A stretch of DNA of 47,541 nt from Pseudomonas eutrophicaquae (GTDB taxonomy: Bacteria; Pseudomonadota; Gammaproteobacteria; Pseudomonadales; Pseudomonadaceae). Under the pieces are notes generated by a model. It did no database searches. It was not told where the DNA came from and saw only the letters and a list, made by a program, of their open reading frames with translations. The DNA lies in the NCBI RefSeq assembly GCF_023544715.1, contig NZ_JAMJEZ010000017.1:1-47541 (forward strand), read 5' to 3'. A program made the position numbers and the translations under genes. Positions 1-7,349 of the stretch are shown here, piece by piece; the first letter of the stretch is position 1, and each line of letters starts with the position of its first letter.

Positions 1-81
1 CCAGGGGGCTGAGGCTGCGTGCATCGTTGGTCATTTTGAAAATACTGATTATGCTCTATCTTATTGCCGGATTAATAACGC

Positions 82-111
82 AAAGGGGGGAGGATGTCTC
101 CCCCCCTTTTT
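82..111. terminator. Hairpin terminator downstream of ugd
   Basis: A G-run and a C-run (about 85-90 and 101-106), flanked by AAA and TTTTT, form a strong stem with a loop of roughly ten bases. It lies just past the ugd stop on the minus strand and also has a T-run on the plus strand, so it could stop transcription from both sides. Positions 1-81 are AT-rich and I see no gene in them. Confidence 0.65.
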
Positions 112-114
112 CAC

Positions 115-1437
115 TCAACGCCCAATCGACCGATACAAAATCCCCTTCCTCTCCATCCTGCGCGGCTCGAACAGGTTGCGCCCATCAAAGATCACCGGCT
201 GCCGGAGCTGCTGCTTGATGAAGTCAAAGTCCGGCGCTTTGAAGGCCTGCCATTCGGTGACGATTACCAGGGCATCGGCACCTTTCAGTGCAGCCTCCTT
301 GGTGCCGCACAGGCTCAGGCCATCGCGGTTGCCGTAGAGGCGCTGGGCCTCGTGCATGGCCTCCGGGTCGTAGGCCTGCACCCGCGCGCCAGCGGCCCAG
401 AGCGCTTCCATCAGCACCCGGCTGGGCGCTTCGCGCATGTCGTCGGTGTTGGGCTTGAAGCTCAGGCCCCAGAGGGCGAAGGTCTTGCCGGCCAGTTCGC
501 CGCCGAAGTGGCGGTGGATCTTCTCGAACAGGACCGTCTTCTGCGCTTCGTTGCGGCGCTCCACGGCCTTGAGCAGGCAGGCGTCGAAGTCGATGCCCTC
601 GGCAGTGCGGATCAGCGCCTGCACGTCCTTGGGGAAACAGGAGCCGCCGTAGCCGGCACCGGCATAAATAAAGTGGTAGCCGATGCGTGGATCGGCGCCG
701 ATGCCCTGGCGGACCATCTCGATATCGGCGCCGAGGCGCTCGGCGAGGTTGGCGATCTCGTTCATGAAGCTGATCTTGGTGGCTAGCATGCCGTTGGCGG
801 CGTACTTGGTCAGCTCGGCGCTGCGCACGTCCATGACGATGATCTTTTCCCGGTTGCGGTTGAAGGGCGCGTAGAGCTCGCGCATCACGTCCTCGCTGTC
901 AGCGCTGGCGGTGCCGATGATGATGCGATCGGGGCGCATGCAGTCGGCGACGGCGGAGCCTTCCTTGAGGAATTCGGGGTTTGACACCACATCGACGCAC
1001 AGGTCATCACGCCCACGCTCATGGAGGATCTGTCGAATGCGCTGCAGGACCTTGTCAGCCGTGCCGACCGGCACTGTGGATTTATCGACGATGATCTTGG
1101 GGGCATCCATGTGCCGGGCAATGTCCTGCGCCACAGCCAGCACGTACTGAAGGTCGGCGGAGCCATCCTCATCCGGTGGCGTGCCAACGGCGATGAACAG
1201 CAGTGATGCGTGGCGTACGCCCTCGGCCGCATCGGTGCTGAACCGCAGCCGGCCAGCCTGATGGTTATCCCGCACCAGAGACTCAAGGCCCGGCTCGTAG
1301 ATGGGTATGCTGCCTTGCTGCAGACGCTCGACCTTGGCGGCATCGACATCGATACACAGCACCTCATGGCCCACCTCAGCCAGCACAGCAGCCTGTACCA
1401 GCCCGACATAGCCAATCCCGAAAACGGTCACTTTCAT
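115..1437 (-). CDS. ugd: UDP-glucose 6-dehydrogenase
   Basis: This cytosolic enzyme oxidises UDP-glucose to UDP-glucuronate in two NAD-dependent steps, supplying precursor for exopolysaccharide, capsule or lipid A modification. The 440-residue protein has the NAD-binding GxGYVG motif at residues 7-12, the family segment STVPVGT near 120 and the catalytic cysteine C267 within GGSCFPKD. The C-terminal UDP-binding part carries [14 protein letters not shown]. Length is typical of the bacterial UDP-glucose/GDP-mannose dehydrogenase family. I placed the start at the ATG ending at 1437 because the family begins [12 protein letters not shown]; a longer open frame upstream has no family match. No sugar-polymer genes are adjacent, so the downstream product cannot be told from context. 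GDP-mannose dehydrogenase is a less likely alternative. Confidence 0.93.
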   Translation of the reverse strand: MKVTVFGIGYVGLVQAAVLAEVGHEVLCIDVDAAKVERLQQGSIPIYEPGLESLVRDNHQAGRLRFSTDAAEGVRHASLLFIAVGTPPDEDGSADLQYVLAVAQDIARHMDAPKIIVDKSTVPVGTADKVLQRIRQILHERGRDDLCVDVVSNPEFLKEGSAVADCMRPDRIIIGTASADSEDVMRELYAPFNRNREKIIVMDVRSAELTKYAANGMLATKISFMNEIANLAERLGADIEMVRQGIGADPRIGYHFIYAGAGYGGSCFPKDVQALIRTAEGIDFDACLLKAVERRNEAQKTVLFEKIHRHFGGELAGKTFALWGLSFKPNTDDMREAPSRVLMEALWAAGARVQAYDPEAMHEAQRLYGNRDGLSLCGTKEAALKGADALVIVTEWQAFKAPDFDFIKQQLRQPVIFDGRNLFEPRRMERKGILYRSIGR

Positions 1438-1512
1438 GCGATACAGCCCCCAAGACGTGTGCTGAGACGTTAGCACCTCGCCACACAAACGAGTAAGCCC
1501 CGCCCACTAAGC

Positions 1513-1518
1513 TACAAT
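1513..1518 (+). promoter_or_regulatory. Candidate -10 box for the ATPase-nuclease pair
   Basis: TACAAT at 1513-1518 lies about 30 bases before the start codon and is a good sigma-70 -10 hexamer. No convincing -35 hexamer stands at the usual distance. A ribosome binding site AAGG lies at 1535-1538, eight bases before the ATG at 1547. Confidence 0.35.
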
Positions 1519-1546
1519 CGGCGCAGTCTTCGCCAAGGTGTCCGCC

Positions 1547-3097
1547 ATGCCCCTGCCCCGTCGCAAGCTGCCCATCGGCATCCAGACCTTCGCCCGCCTC
1601 CGCGAGGATGACTGCTATTACGTCGACAAGACCGGGATGATCCTGCAGCTGATCGATGAGGGCAGCTATTACTTCCTCTCCCGCCCGCGGCGCTTTGGCA
1701 AAAGCCTGCTGATCGACACCATCGCCGAGCTGTTCGAGGGCCGCGAGCCGCTGTTTCGCGGCCTGGCCGCGCACGGGCGTTGGGACTGGAGCAAGCGCTA
1801 TCCGGTGATCCGCATCAGCTTTGCCGATGGCGTACTGCACAGCCGCGAGGCGCTGGATGAGCGGATCAACGAGATTCTTGCCGAAAACGAGCAGCGGCTG
1901 GGCGTAGCGCCTGTAGAGGCCAGCATCCCCGGGCGCTTTGCGGCGCTGATCCGTAATGCCGAGAAGACCCACTGCCAGCGCGTGGTGGTGCTGGTCGATG
2001 AGTACGACAAGCCGATCCTCGATAACCTGACCCAGCCGGAGATCGCCCGCGAGATCCGCGATGGCCTGCGTAACCTGTATTCCGTGATCAAGGGCCAGGA
2101 TGCGCATCTGCGCTTTGCCATGCTCACCGGCGTGTCCAAGTTCAGCAAGGTCAGTCTGTTTTCCGGGCTGAACAACCTCAACGACATCACGCTGGATGCC
2201 GCCTATTCGGCAATCTGCGGGTATACCGACGAGGATGTCGACACGGTATTTGCATCGGAGCTGGGCGGGCTGGATCGCGAGGAGATTCGCGCTTGGTACA
2301 ACGGCTACAACTGGACCGGCACGCCGGTCTACAACCCGTTCGATCTGCTCTTGCTGTTCCAGAAGCGCCAATTCCAGCCCTACTGGTTTGAGACTGGCAC
2401 ACCGACGTTTCTGGTCGATCTGCTCACCGAGCGCCGGATCTTTGCGCCAGATCTGGAGCATCTTATGGCCAGCGAAAGCCTGCTGTCGGCCTTTGAGGTG
2501 GGCGATATTTCTACCGAGGCACTGATGTTCCAGGCTGGCTATCTGACTATCGACAGCGTTCGGCGCATCGGTGCGCAGCCTCGCTACCGGTTGCGCTACC
2601 CCAACCTTGAGGTGCGCAGCAGCCTGAACGATGCGTTGCTGGGCCGCTACCTGGCCAATCCTGGCAGCGCCGTGGCTAACACCACCCGCCTCCATGACCT
2701 GCTACTGGCCAACGATTTCCCCGGCTTGCAGCAGCTGTTCACCGCCTTCTTTGCCAGCATCCCCCACGATTGGTACCGCAATAACCCGATCGCTCAATAC
2801 GAGGGCTACTGGGCCAGCGTGTTCTATAGCCACTTTGCCGCGCTGGGGCTGGATATACGTCTGGAAGATACAACCAACCACGGACGCATCGACATGACGG
2901 TGCTGTTCAACGGCCAAGTGTATTTGTTCGAGTTCAAGGTGGTGGAGCTGGTGCCAGAGGGCAAAGCCCTCGAGCAGATTCGCCAGCGTGGCTATGCCGA
3001 CAAATACCGCGCCCGTGGCGAGCCAATCCATCTGATCGGCGTCGAGTTCAGCCGCGAGCAGCGCAGCGTGGTGGGATTTGCGGTGGAGCATTTATGA
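1547..3097 (+). CDS. AAA-ATPase-like / PD-(D/E)XK nuclease family protein, copy 1
   Basis: This 516-residue protein belongs to the family with an N-terminal AAA-ATPase-like domain and a C-terminal DUF1703/PD-(D/E)XK nuclease-like domain; its biological role is not established. A P-loop-like motif RPRRFGKSL is at residues 46-54 and a Walker-B-like VVVLVDEYDKP near 147-156. The C-terminal nuclease signature is D449 followed by E462-F-K464 within a beta-hairpin. The motif order and length fit the family. I chose ATG 1547 over the GTG at 1538 because AAGG sits eight bases before the ATG. The stop overlaps the next gene by four bases (ATGA), so the two are co-translated. Copy 2 is nearly identical at both ends. 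These families are often patchily distributed, which suggests an accessory gene, but nothing here proves a defence role. Confidence 0.85.
   Translation: MPLPRRKLPIGIQTFARLREDDCYYVDKTGMILQLIDEGSYYFLSRPRRFGKSLLIDTIAELFEGREPLFRGLAAHGRWDWSKRYPVIRISFADGVLHSREALDERINEILAENEQRLGVAPVEASIPGRFAALIRNAEKTHCQRVVVLVDEYDKPILDNLTQPEIAREIRDGLRNLYSVIKGQDAHLRFAMLTGVSKFSKVSLFSGLNNLNDITLDAAYSAICGYTDEDVDTVFASELGGLDREEIRAWYNGYNWTGTPVYNPFDLLLLFQKRQFQPYWFETGTPTFLVDLLTERRIFAPDLEHLMASESLLSAFEVGDISTEALMFQAGYLTIDSVRRIGAQPRYRLRYPNLEVRSSLNDALLGRYLANPGSAVANTTRLHDLLLANDFPGLQQLFTAFFASIPHDWYRNNPIAQYEGYWASVFYSHFAALGLDIRLEDTTNHGRIDMTVLFNGQVYLFEFKVVELVPEGKALEQIRQRGYADKYRARGEPIHLIGVEFSREQRSVVGFAVEHL
2700..3088 (+). repeat. 3' duplicated block, copy 1 (pairs with 4241-4629)
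   Basis: This 389-base block matches 4241-4629 at a fixed offset of 1541 bases with only about 12 differences counted by eye, mostly synonymous. A 5' block at 1574-1815 matches 3115-3356 at the same offset with about 14 differences in 242 bases. The sequence between the blocks is much more diverged. Confidence 0.85.
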
Positions 3098-4638
3098 AAC
3101 GTCAAAAATTACCGATCGGCATCCAGACCTTCGCCCGCTTGCGCGAGGATGGCTGCTATTACGTCGATAAAACCGCGCTGATCCTGCAGCTGATCGACGA
3201 GGGCAGCTATTACTTCCTCTCCCGCCCGCGGCGCTTTGGCAAAAGCCTGCTGATCGACACGATTGCCGAGCTGTTCGAGGGCAGCGAGCCGCTGTTTCGC
3301 GGCCTGGCCGCGCACGGGCGTTGGGACTGGAGCAAGCGTTATCCGGTCATTCGCCTGAGCTTTGGCGGTGGGGTGATTCGCGACGCGGCCGACCTGGGCA
3401 GCAAGATCGATGAACTGCTGAGGGTCAACGCACAGCGCCTCAACCTAGCCTGCACCCAGCACGACCGGCGCAGCCGCTTTGCCGAGCTGATCCGCGCGGC
3501 AGAGCGCCAGTATGGCCAGCGTGTGGTGGTTCTGGTCGATGAATACGACAAGCCGATTCTCGACAACCTGACCCGCCCGGAGATCGCCGGCGAGATCCGC
3601 GATGGCTTGCGCGACCTGTATTCAGTGATCAAGGACAGCGATGCCCACATCCGCTTTGCCATGCTCACCGGCGTATCCAAATTCAGCAAGGTCAGCCTGT
3701 TTTCGGGGTTGAACAACCTGCGCGACATCACCCTCTCCAGCGCCTATTCCGCGTTGTGTGGCTACACGGATACCGATGTCGATAGTGTGTTTGCCCCGGA
3801 GCTGGAAGGGCTGGACCGCGAGGAAATCCGCGCCTGGTACAACGGCTATAACTGGACCGGCACCCCGGTCTACAACCCGTTTGATTTGCTCCTGCTGTTC
3901 CAAGAGCGCGAATTTCGGCCATTCTGGTTTGAGACGGGCACACCGACTTTTCTCATTGATCTACTCACTGCACGGCGTACCTTCACTCCGGATCTGGAGC
4001 GGGTGATCGCGCTGGAATCGTTGCTATCGAGTTTCGATGTGGATCACATCCCCACCGAAGCCCTGATGTTCCAGGCGGGGTATCTGACCATTGATAAGGT
4101 TCGTCGCCTACCGGGGCTGATGCAGATGACCCTGCGTTACCCCAACCTGGAAGTACGCAGCAGCCTGAACAATGCCCTGCTCGGCGCCCTTACCGATAAT
4201 CCTGCTCGCCAGGGCGTACACCTGCCGCGGCTCTATGATTTGCTACTGGCCAACGATTTCCCCGGCTTGCAGCAGCTGTTCACCGCCTTCTTCGCCAGCA
4301 TCCCCCACGACTGGTACCGCAATAACCCGATTGCCCAATATGAGGGCTACTGGGCCAGCGTGTTCTACAGCCACTTTGCCGCGCTGGGGCTGGATATTCG
4401 TCTGGAAGATACAACCAACCACGGTCGCATCGACATGACGGTGCTGTTCAACGGCCATGTGTATCTGTTCGAGTTCAAGGTGGTGGAGCTGGTGCCAGAG
4501 GGCAAAGCCCTCGAGCAGATTCGCCAGCGTGGCTATGCCGAAAAATACCGCGCCCGTGGCGAGCCAATCCATCTGATCGGCGTCGAGTTCAGCCGCGAGC
4601 AGCGCAGCGTGGTGGGGTTTGCGGTGGAGCCAGCCTGA
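3094..4638 (+). CDS. AAA-ATPase-like / PD-(D/E)XK nuclease family protein, copy 2
   Basis: A 514-residue paralogue of the preceding gene, starting inside its stop codon (ATGA). It has the same architecture: P-loop-like RPRRFGKS at residues 44-51, Walker-B-like VVVLVDEYDKP near 147, and a nuclease signature D447...E460-F-K462. The first ~95 and last ~135 residues are almost identical to copy 1, while the segment in between is clearly diverged, especially residues ~92-140 and ~325-380. Both copies keep every motif residue I can identify, so neither looks like a decayed duplicate. The overlap implies that the two products are made together and might form a hetero-oligomer; that is inference. Function unknown. 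Confidence 0.85.
   Translation: MKRQKLPIGIQTFARLREDGCYYVDKTALILQLIDEGSYYFLSRPRRFGKSLLIDTIAELFEGSEPLFRGLAAHGRWDWSKRYPVIRLSFGGGVIRDAADLGSKIDELLRVNAQRLNLACTQHDRRSRFAELIRAAERQYGQRVVVLVDEYDKPILDNLTRPEIAGEIRDGLRDLYSVIKDSDAHIRFAMLTGVSKFSKVSLFSGLNNLRDITLSSAYSALCGYTDTDVDSVFAPELEGLDREEIRAWYNGYNWTGTPVYNPFDLLLLFQEREFRPFWFETGTPTFLIDLLTARRTFTPDLERVIALESLLSSFDVDHIPTEALMFQAGYLTIDKVRRLPGLMQMTLRYPNLEVRSSLNNALLGALTDNPARQGVHLPRLYDLLLANDFPGLQQLFTAFFASIPHDWYRNNPIAQYEGYWASVFYSHFAALGLDIRLEDTTNHGRIDMTVLFNGHVYLFEFKVVELVPEGKALEQIRQRGYAEKYRARGEPIHLIGVEFSREQRSVVGFAVEPA
4241..4629 (+). repeat. 3' duplicated block, copy 2
   Basis: Second copy of the block at 2700-3088, covering the C-terminal nuclease-like domain. Direct repeats of this length and similarity are substrates for homologous recombination that would delete or fuse the two genes. 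Confidence 0.85.
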
Positions 4639-4684
4639 GCCAGCGCGGCGACGCCCAGACACGACGCTGGTAAACTGCCCACCC

Positions 4685-4984
4685 ATGACGACCCTGCCCC
4701 ACCATCAACGCCAATTCGCCAAGCGCCTTGCGGCGATTGGCGTCCAGTGTGATCACGCCCTCAGCGATGCATGGCGGCCGCATCTGGCCCACTACCGCCA
4801 CCCGCAACGCATCCTGCTGCGGGTCGAGCACATCCACAAACGCTGCGCCCTGCTGCATGGCCTACTGCAGCTGCCGATGGGCCTGCGCGAGTTCCAGGCG
4901 CTGTTCAACCGCGAGCTGGACTTCATCCGCGGCGCCGAGCAGTTTCTTGATGAGCTGGGCATCGTCCAGATGCACCCGCACTGA
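4685..4984 (+). CDS. Small hypothetical protein (99 aa)
   Basis: I do not recognise this protein. It is 99 residues, basic and histidine-rich in the first half, with a hydrophobic/amphipathic run around residues 57-75 and a negatively charged stretch near 76-90. There is no signal peptide or membrane segment, so it is probably cytosolic. Codon use is GC-rich at third positions like its neighbours, which supports a real gene. ATG 4685 was chosen because the in-frame upstream codons overlap the end of the previous gene and have no support. A TAAACT-like -10 box lies about 15 bases upstream of the ATG, so a short leader is possible. Confidence 0.6.
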   Translation: MTTLPHHQRQFAKRLAAIGVQCDHALSDAWRPHLAHYRHPQRILLRVEHIHKRCALLHGLLQLPMGLREFQALFNRELDFIRGAEQFLDELGIVQMHPH

Positions 4985-5065
4985 GCGGCCACCCCGCCAC
5001 CGGCACACTCGCTGCAAGCGCTGAGGCGTATTAGCATCCGGCACCCCCAAGGCTGTGAGGCTTGC

Positions 5066-5926
5066 ATGTTCTTTCGCAATTGGCGCCGGCGCCGTGTGCT
5101 GGCGCGCCATCCGGTGGCGGATGCCGACTGGCAGGCCGCCTGCACCGCACTGCCGCTGCTGAGTGGTCTGGATGAGCTGGCGCTGACGCGCCTGCGCGAG
5201 CGGTGCGTGCTGTTCCTGCACGACAAACAGCTGACCGCCCTCGCCGGGGTCGCGCTCGACCAACCGGCTAGGCTGCGTCTGGCCGCGCAGGCTTGCCTTC
5301 CGCTGCTCGGGCTGCCGGAGCTGGACTGGTACCAAGGCTTTCGTGAAATCGTGCTGTATCCCGATGATTTTCTCAGCCCGCAGCGCTACCGCGATGAGAG
5401 CGGTATCGAGCATGCCTGGGATGAGGCACGCAGCGGTGAGGCCTGGCAGCAAGGGCCGGTGATTCTGGCCTGGCCGGGTGTGCTGGCCAGCGGCACGCTG
5501 GATGGCTACAACCTGCCGATCCACGAACTGGCCCACAAGCTGGACATGCTGAACGGCGCCGCCAACGGCCTGCCGCCCCTGCACGCGAACATGCGCCTGC
5601 AGGACTGGGCCGAGGCGATGCAGAGCGCCTACGACCAACTGAATACCCAGCTTGATACCGACCCCGACGCACAGACGCAGATCGACCCTTACGCCGCCGA
5701 GCATCCGGCCGAGTTCTTTGCGGTGACCAGCGAATACTTTTTCAGCGCCCCGGATCTGCTGCACGACGCCTTTCCCGCGGTGTACCAGCAGCTCGCGCTG
5801 TTCTACCGGCAGGACCCGCTGCAGCGTCTGGCCCCGGCGCTGGCGGCACTGGCAGCCGACCGCGCCACACCGTCAGCGGCTGACCCGGACGGCGCGCATG
5901 GCGAGACCGGCGGAATCCCCCTATAA
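5066..5926 (+). CDS. mtfA: MtfA-type zinc metallopeptidase
   Basis: MtfA (peptidase family M90) is a cytosolic zinc aminopeptidase. In E. coli it binds the repressor Mlc and so affects glucose phosphotransferase expression; whether that role exists here is unknown. The 286-residue protein has the zinc motif HELAH at 153-157 with catalytic E154, and a further glutamate ligand in AAEHPAEFF (E212 or E216). The flanking segments [25 protein letters not shown] and SEYFF are family hallmarks. The N-terminus is rich in arginine. Its last codons overlap the -10 element proposed for ppa. The ATG at 5066 is the first in frame. Confidence 0.88.
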   Translation: MFFRNWRRRRVLARHPVADADWQAACTALPLLSGLDELALTRLRERCVLFLHDKQLTALAGVALDQPARLRLAAQACLPLLGLPELDWYQGFREIVLYPDDFLSPQRYRDESGIEHAWDEARSGEAWQQGPVILAWPGVLASGTLDGYNLPIHELAHKLDMLNGAANGLPPLHANMRLQDWAEAMQSAYDQLNTQLDTDPDAQTQIDPYAAEHPAEFFAVTSEYFFSAPDLLHDAFPAVYQQLALFYRQDPLQRLAPALAALAADRATPSAADPDGAHGETGGIPL

Positions 5927-5927
5927 T
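5899..5927 (+). promoter_or_regulatory. Promoter for ppa
   Basis: A perfect -10 hexamer TATAAT at 5922-5927 overlaps the mtfA stop codon. Seventeen bases upstream lies TGGCGA (5899-5904), a poor -35. The ppa start codon follows about 36 bases after the -10. Confidence 0.6.
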
Positions 5928-5963
5928 CGCCGCCACTTTTGGCCCCCTCCCTTGGAGCCCCGC

Positions 5964-6491
5964 ATGAGCTACAGCAACATCCCGGCCGGCAAGGACCTGC
6001 CGAACGACATCTACGTCGCCATCGAGATCCCCGCCAACCACGCGCCGATCAAGTACGAGATCGACAAGGACAGCGACGCGCTGTTCGTCGACCGCTTCAT
6101 GGCCACCCCGATGTTCTACCCGGCCAACTACGGCTACATCCCCAACACCCTGGCCGACGACGGTGATCCGCTCGACGTGCTGGTGGTCACCCCCTACCCG
6201 GTCGCGCCGGGTGCCGTGATCCGCGCCCGTCCGGTCGGCATCCTGCACATGAGCGATGAAGGCGGTGGCGATGCCAAGGTGCTGGCCGTCCCGCACGACA
6301 AGCTGACCGTCCTGTACAAGGACGTGCAGAACTACACCGACCTGCCGAACCTGCTGATCGAGCAGATCAAGCACTTCTTCGAGAACTACAAGGATCTCGA
6401 GCCGGGCAAGTGGGTCAAGGTGGAGAGCTGGGGCGATGCCGAAGAGGCCCGCCAGGTGATTCTCAAGGCAGCGGCGGCCCATCAAAAGTAA
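5964..6491 (+). CDS. ppa: Inorganic pyrophosphatase
   Basis: A soluble family I pyrophosphatase that hydrolyses pyrophosphate to two phosphates with Mg2+, pulling biosynthetic reactions forward. The protein is 175 residues, the usual length of prokaryotic enzymes. The signature D-G-D-P-L-D is at residues 66-71, preceded by NYGYIPNT, and KWVKVESW is near the C-terminus. The start at 5964 matches the family N-terminus [13 protein letters not shown] and has a GGAG-type ribosome site (about 5953-5957). The gene has its own -10 box and a strong terminator, so it appears to be monocistronic. Confidence 0.96.
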   Translation: MSYSNIPAGKDLPNDIYVAIEIPANHAPIKYEIDKDSDALFVDRFMATPMFYPANYGYIPNTLADDGDPLDVLVVTPYPVAPGAVIRARPVGILHMSDEGGGDAKVLAVPHDKLTVLYKDVQNYTDLPNLLIEQIKHFFENYKDLEPGKWVKVESWGDAEEARQVILKAAAAHQK

Positions 6492-6514
6492 GGACGACGC
6501 TGTCTGTACGGAAA

Positions 6515-6540
6515 ACCGGCCCCACAAGGGCCGGTTTTTT
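6515..6540 (+). terminator. Rho-independent terminator of ppa
   Basis: An eight-base-pair stem, ACCGGCCC at 6515-6522 with GGGCCGGT at 6528-6535, closes a five-base loop and is followed by a T-run (6535-6540), 23 bases after the ppa stop codon. Confidence 0.9.
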
Positions 6541-6590
6541 ATTGTCTGCGCTGGCGTATCCTCGGCCGACCCATCCCAAGGACGAACCTG

Positions 6591-7349
6591 ATGATCCTGA
6601 CTGATGCACTGCTGCTTCTGCTCGCCGGGCTGGCGGCGGGCGGCATGAACGCCCTGGCCGGTGGCGGAACCTTCTTCTCCTTCCCGGCGCTGCTGGCGGT
6701 CGGGTTGCCGCCGGTGACCGCCAACGCCACCAACGCGGTGGCGCTGTGGCCAGCCAGCCTGGCCGGGGCCTGGGCCGGACGACGCACCCTGCGCGAACTG
6801 GGGTCGCATTACCTGCTCGGGCTGCTGCTGGCTGGCCTTGCCGGCGGGCTGGCCGGTGGCCTGCTGCTGCTGGCTGGGGGCGATGAGCGCTTTCGGGCGC
6901 TGATCCCCTGGCTGCTGCTCGCCGCCACCGCGCTGTTTGCCGCCAGCCCCTGGCTGAGTCGCCTGCTGGCCCGCTGGCGCAGCGCAGCCACGCAGCCGCG
7001 CCACGGCGTAATCGGCCTCAGTGCCCATACGCTGGTCTCGGTGTACGGCGGCTACTTTGGCGCCGGCATGGGCATCCTGCAGCTGGCGGCGTTTGCCATC
7101 GAGGGTCATGCACCGGCAAGGGCCAATGCGCTGAAGAACCTGCTCTCAGCGATGATCTACAGCATCGCCAGCCTGACTTTCCTGATCGCCGGGCGGGTCA
7201 GCCTGATGGAGCTGGCCGTGCTGCTCGCCGGCGCGACGCTCGGCGGTTACGCCGGCGGGGCGCTCGGTGAGCGCCTGCCGGCCCGCTGGCTGCGCGCGCT
7301 GGTGATCAGCGTCGGCAGCGGCATGACCCTCTACTACTTCGTCGCCTGA
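6591..7349 (+). CDS. TSUP-family (TauE/SafE) membrane permease
   Basis: An inner-membrane protein of 252 residues in the TauE/SafE (TSUP) family, whose members move sulfite, sulfonates or related organic anions. The substrate here is unknown. Hydrophobic segments run almost the whole length. The two half-repeats carry the family features: GGMNALAGGGTFFSFPAL near residue 17 with NATNAVALWP, and the second-half counterpart GGYFGAGMGILQLAAF with NALKNLLS. An AAGGA ribosome site lies eight bases before the ATG. The last 16 bases overlap the convergent RND gene. No metabolic neighbours indicate a substrate. Confidence 0.85.
   Translation: MILTDALLLLLAGLAAGGMNALAGGGTFFSFPALLAVGLPPVTANATNAVALWPASLAGAWAGRRTLRELGSHYLLGLLLAGLAGGLAGGLLLLAGGDERFRALIPWLLLAATALFAASPWLSRLLARWRSAATQPRHGVIGLSAHTLVSVYGGYFGAGMGILQLAAFAIEGHAPARANALKNLLSAMIYSIASLTFLIAGRVSLMELAVLLAGATLGGYAGGALGERLPARWLRALVISVGSGMTLYYFVA

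Noticed and set aside
27-218. Small plus-strand open frame at the window start
   Set aside because: It runs through the terminator hairpin and into ugd on the opposite strand, has no ribosome site and no family resemblance.
1376-2695. Long minus-strand open frame (439 codons) opposite the first ATPase-nuclease gene
   Set aside because: It is a shadow of high-GC coding on the other strand; its translation has no recognisable motif and it overlaps both ugd and the ATPase gene.
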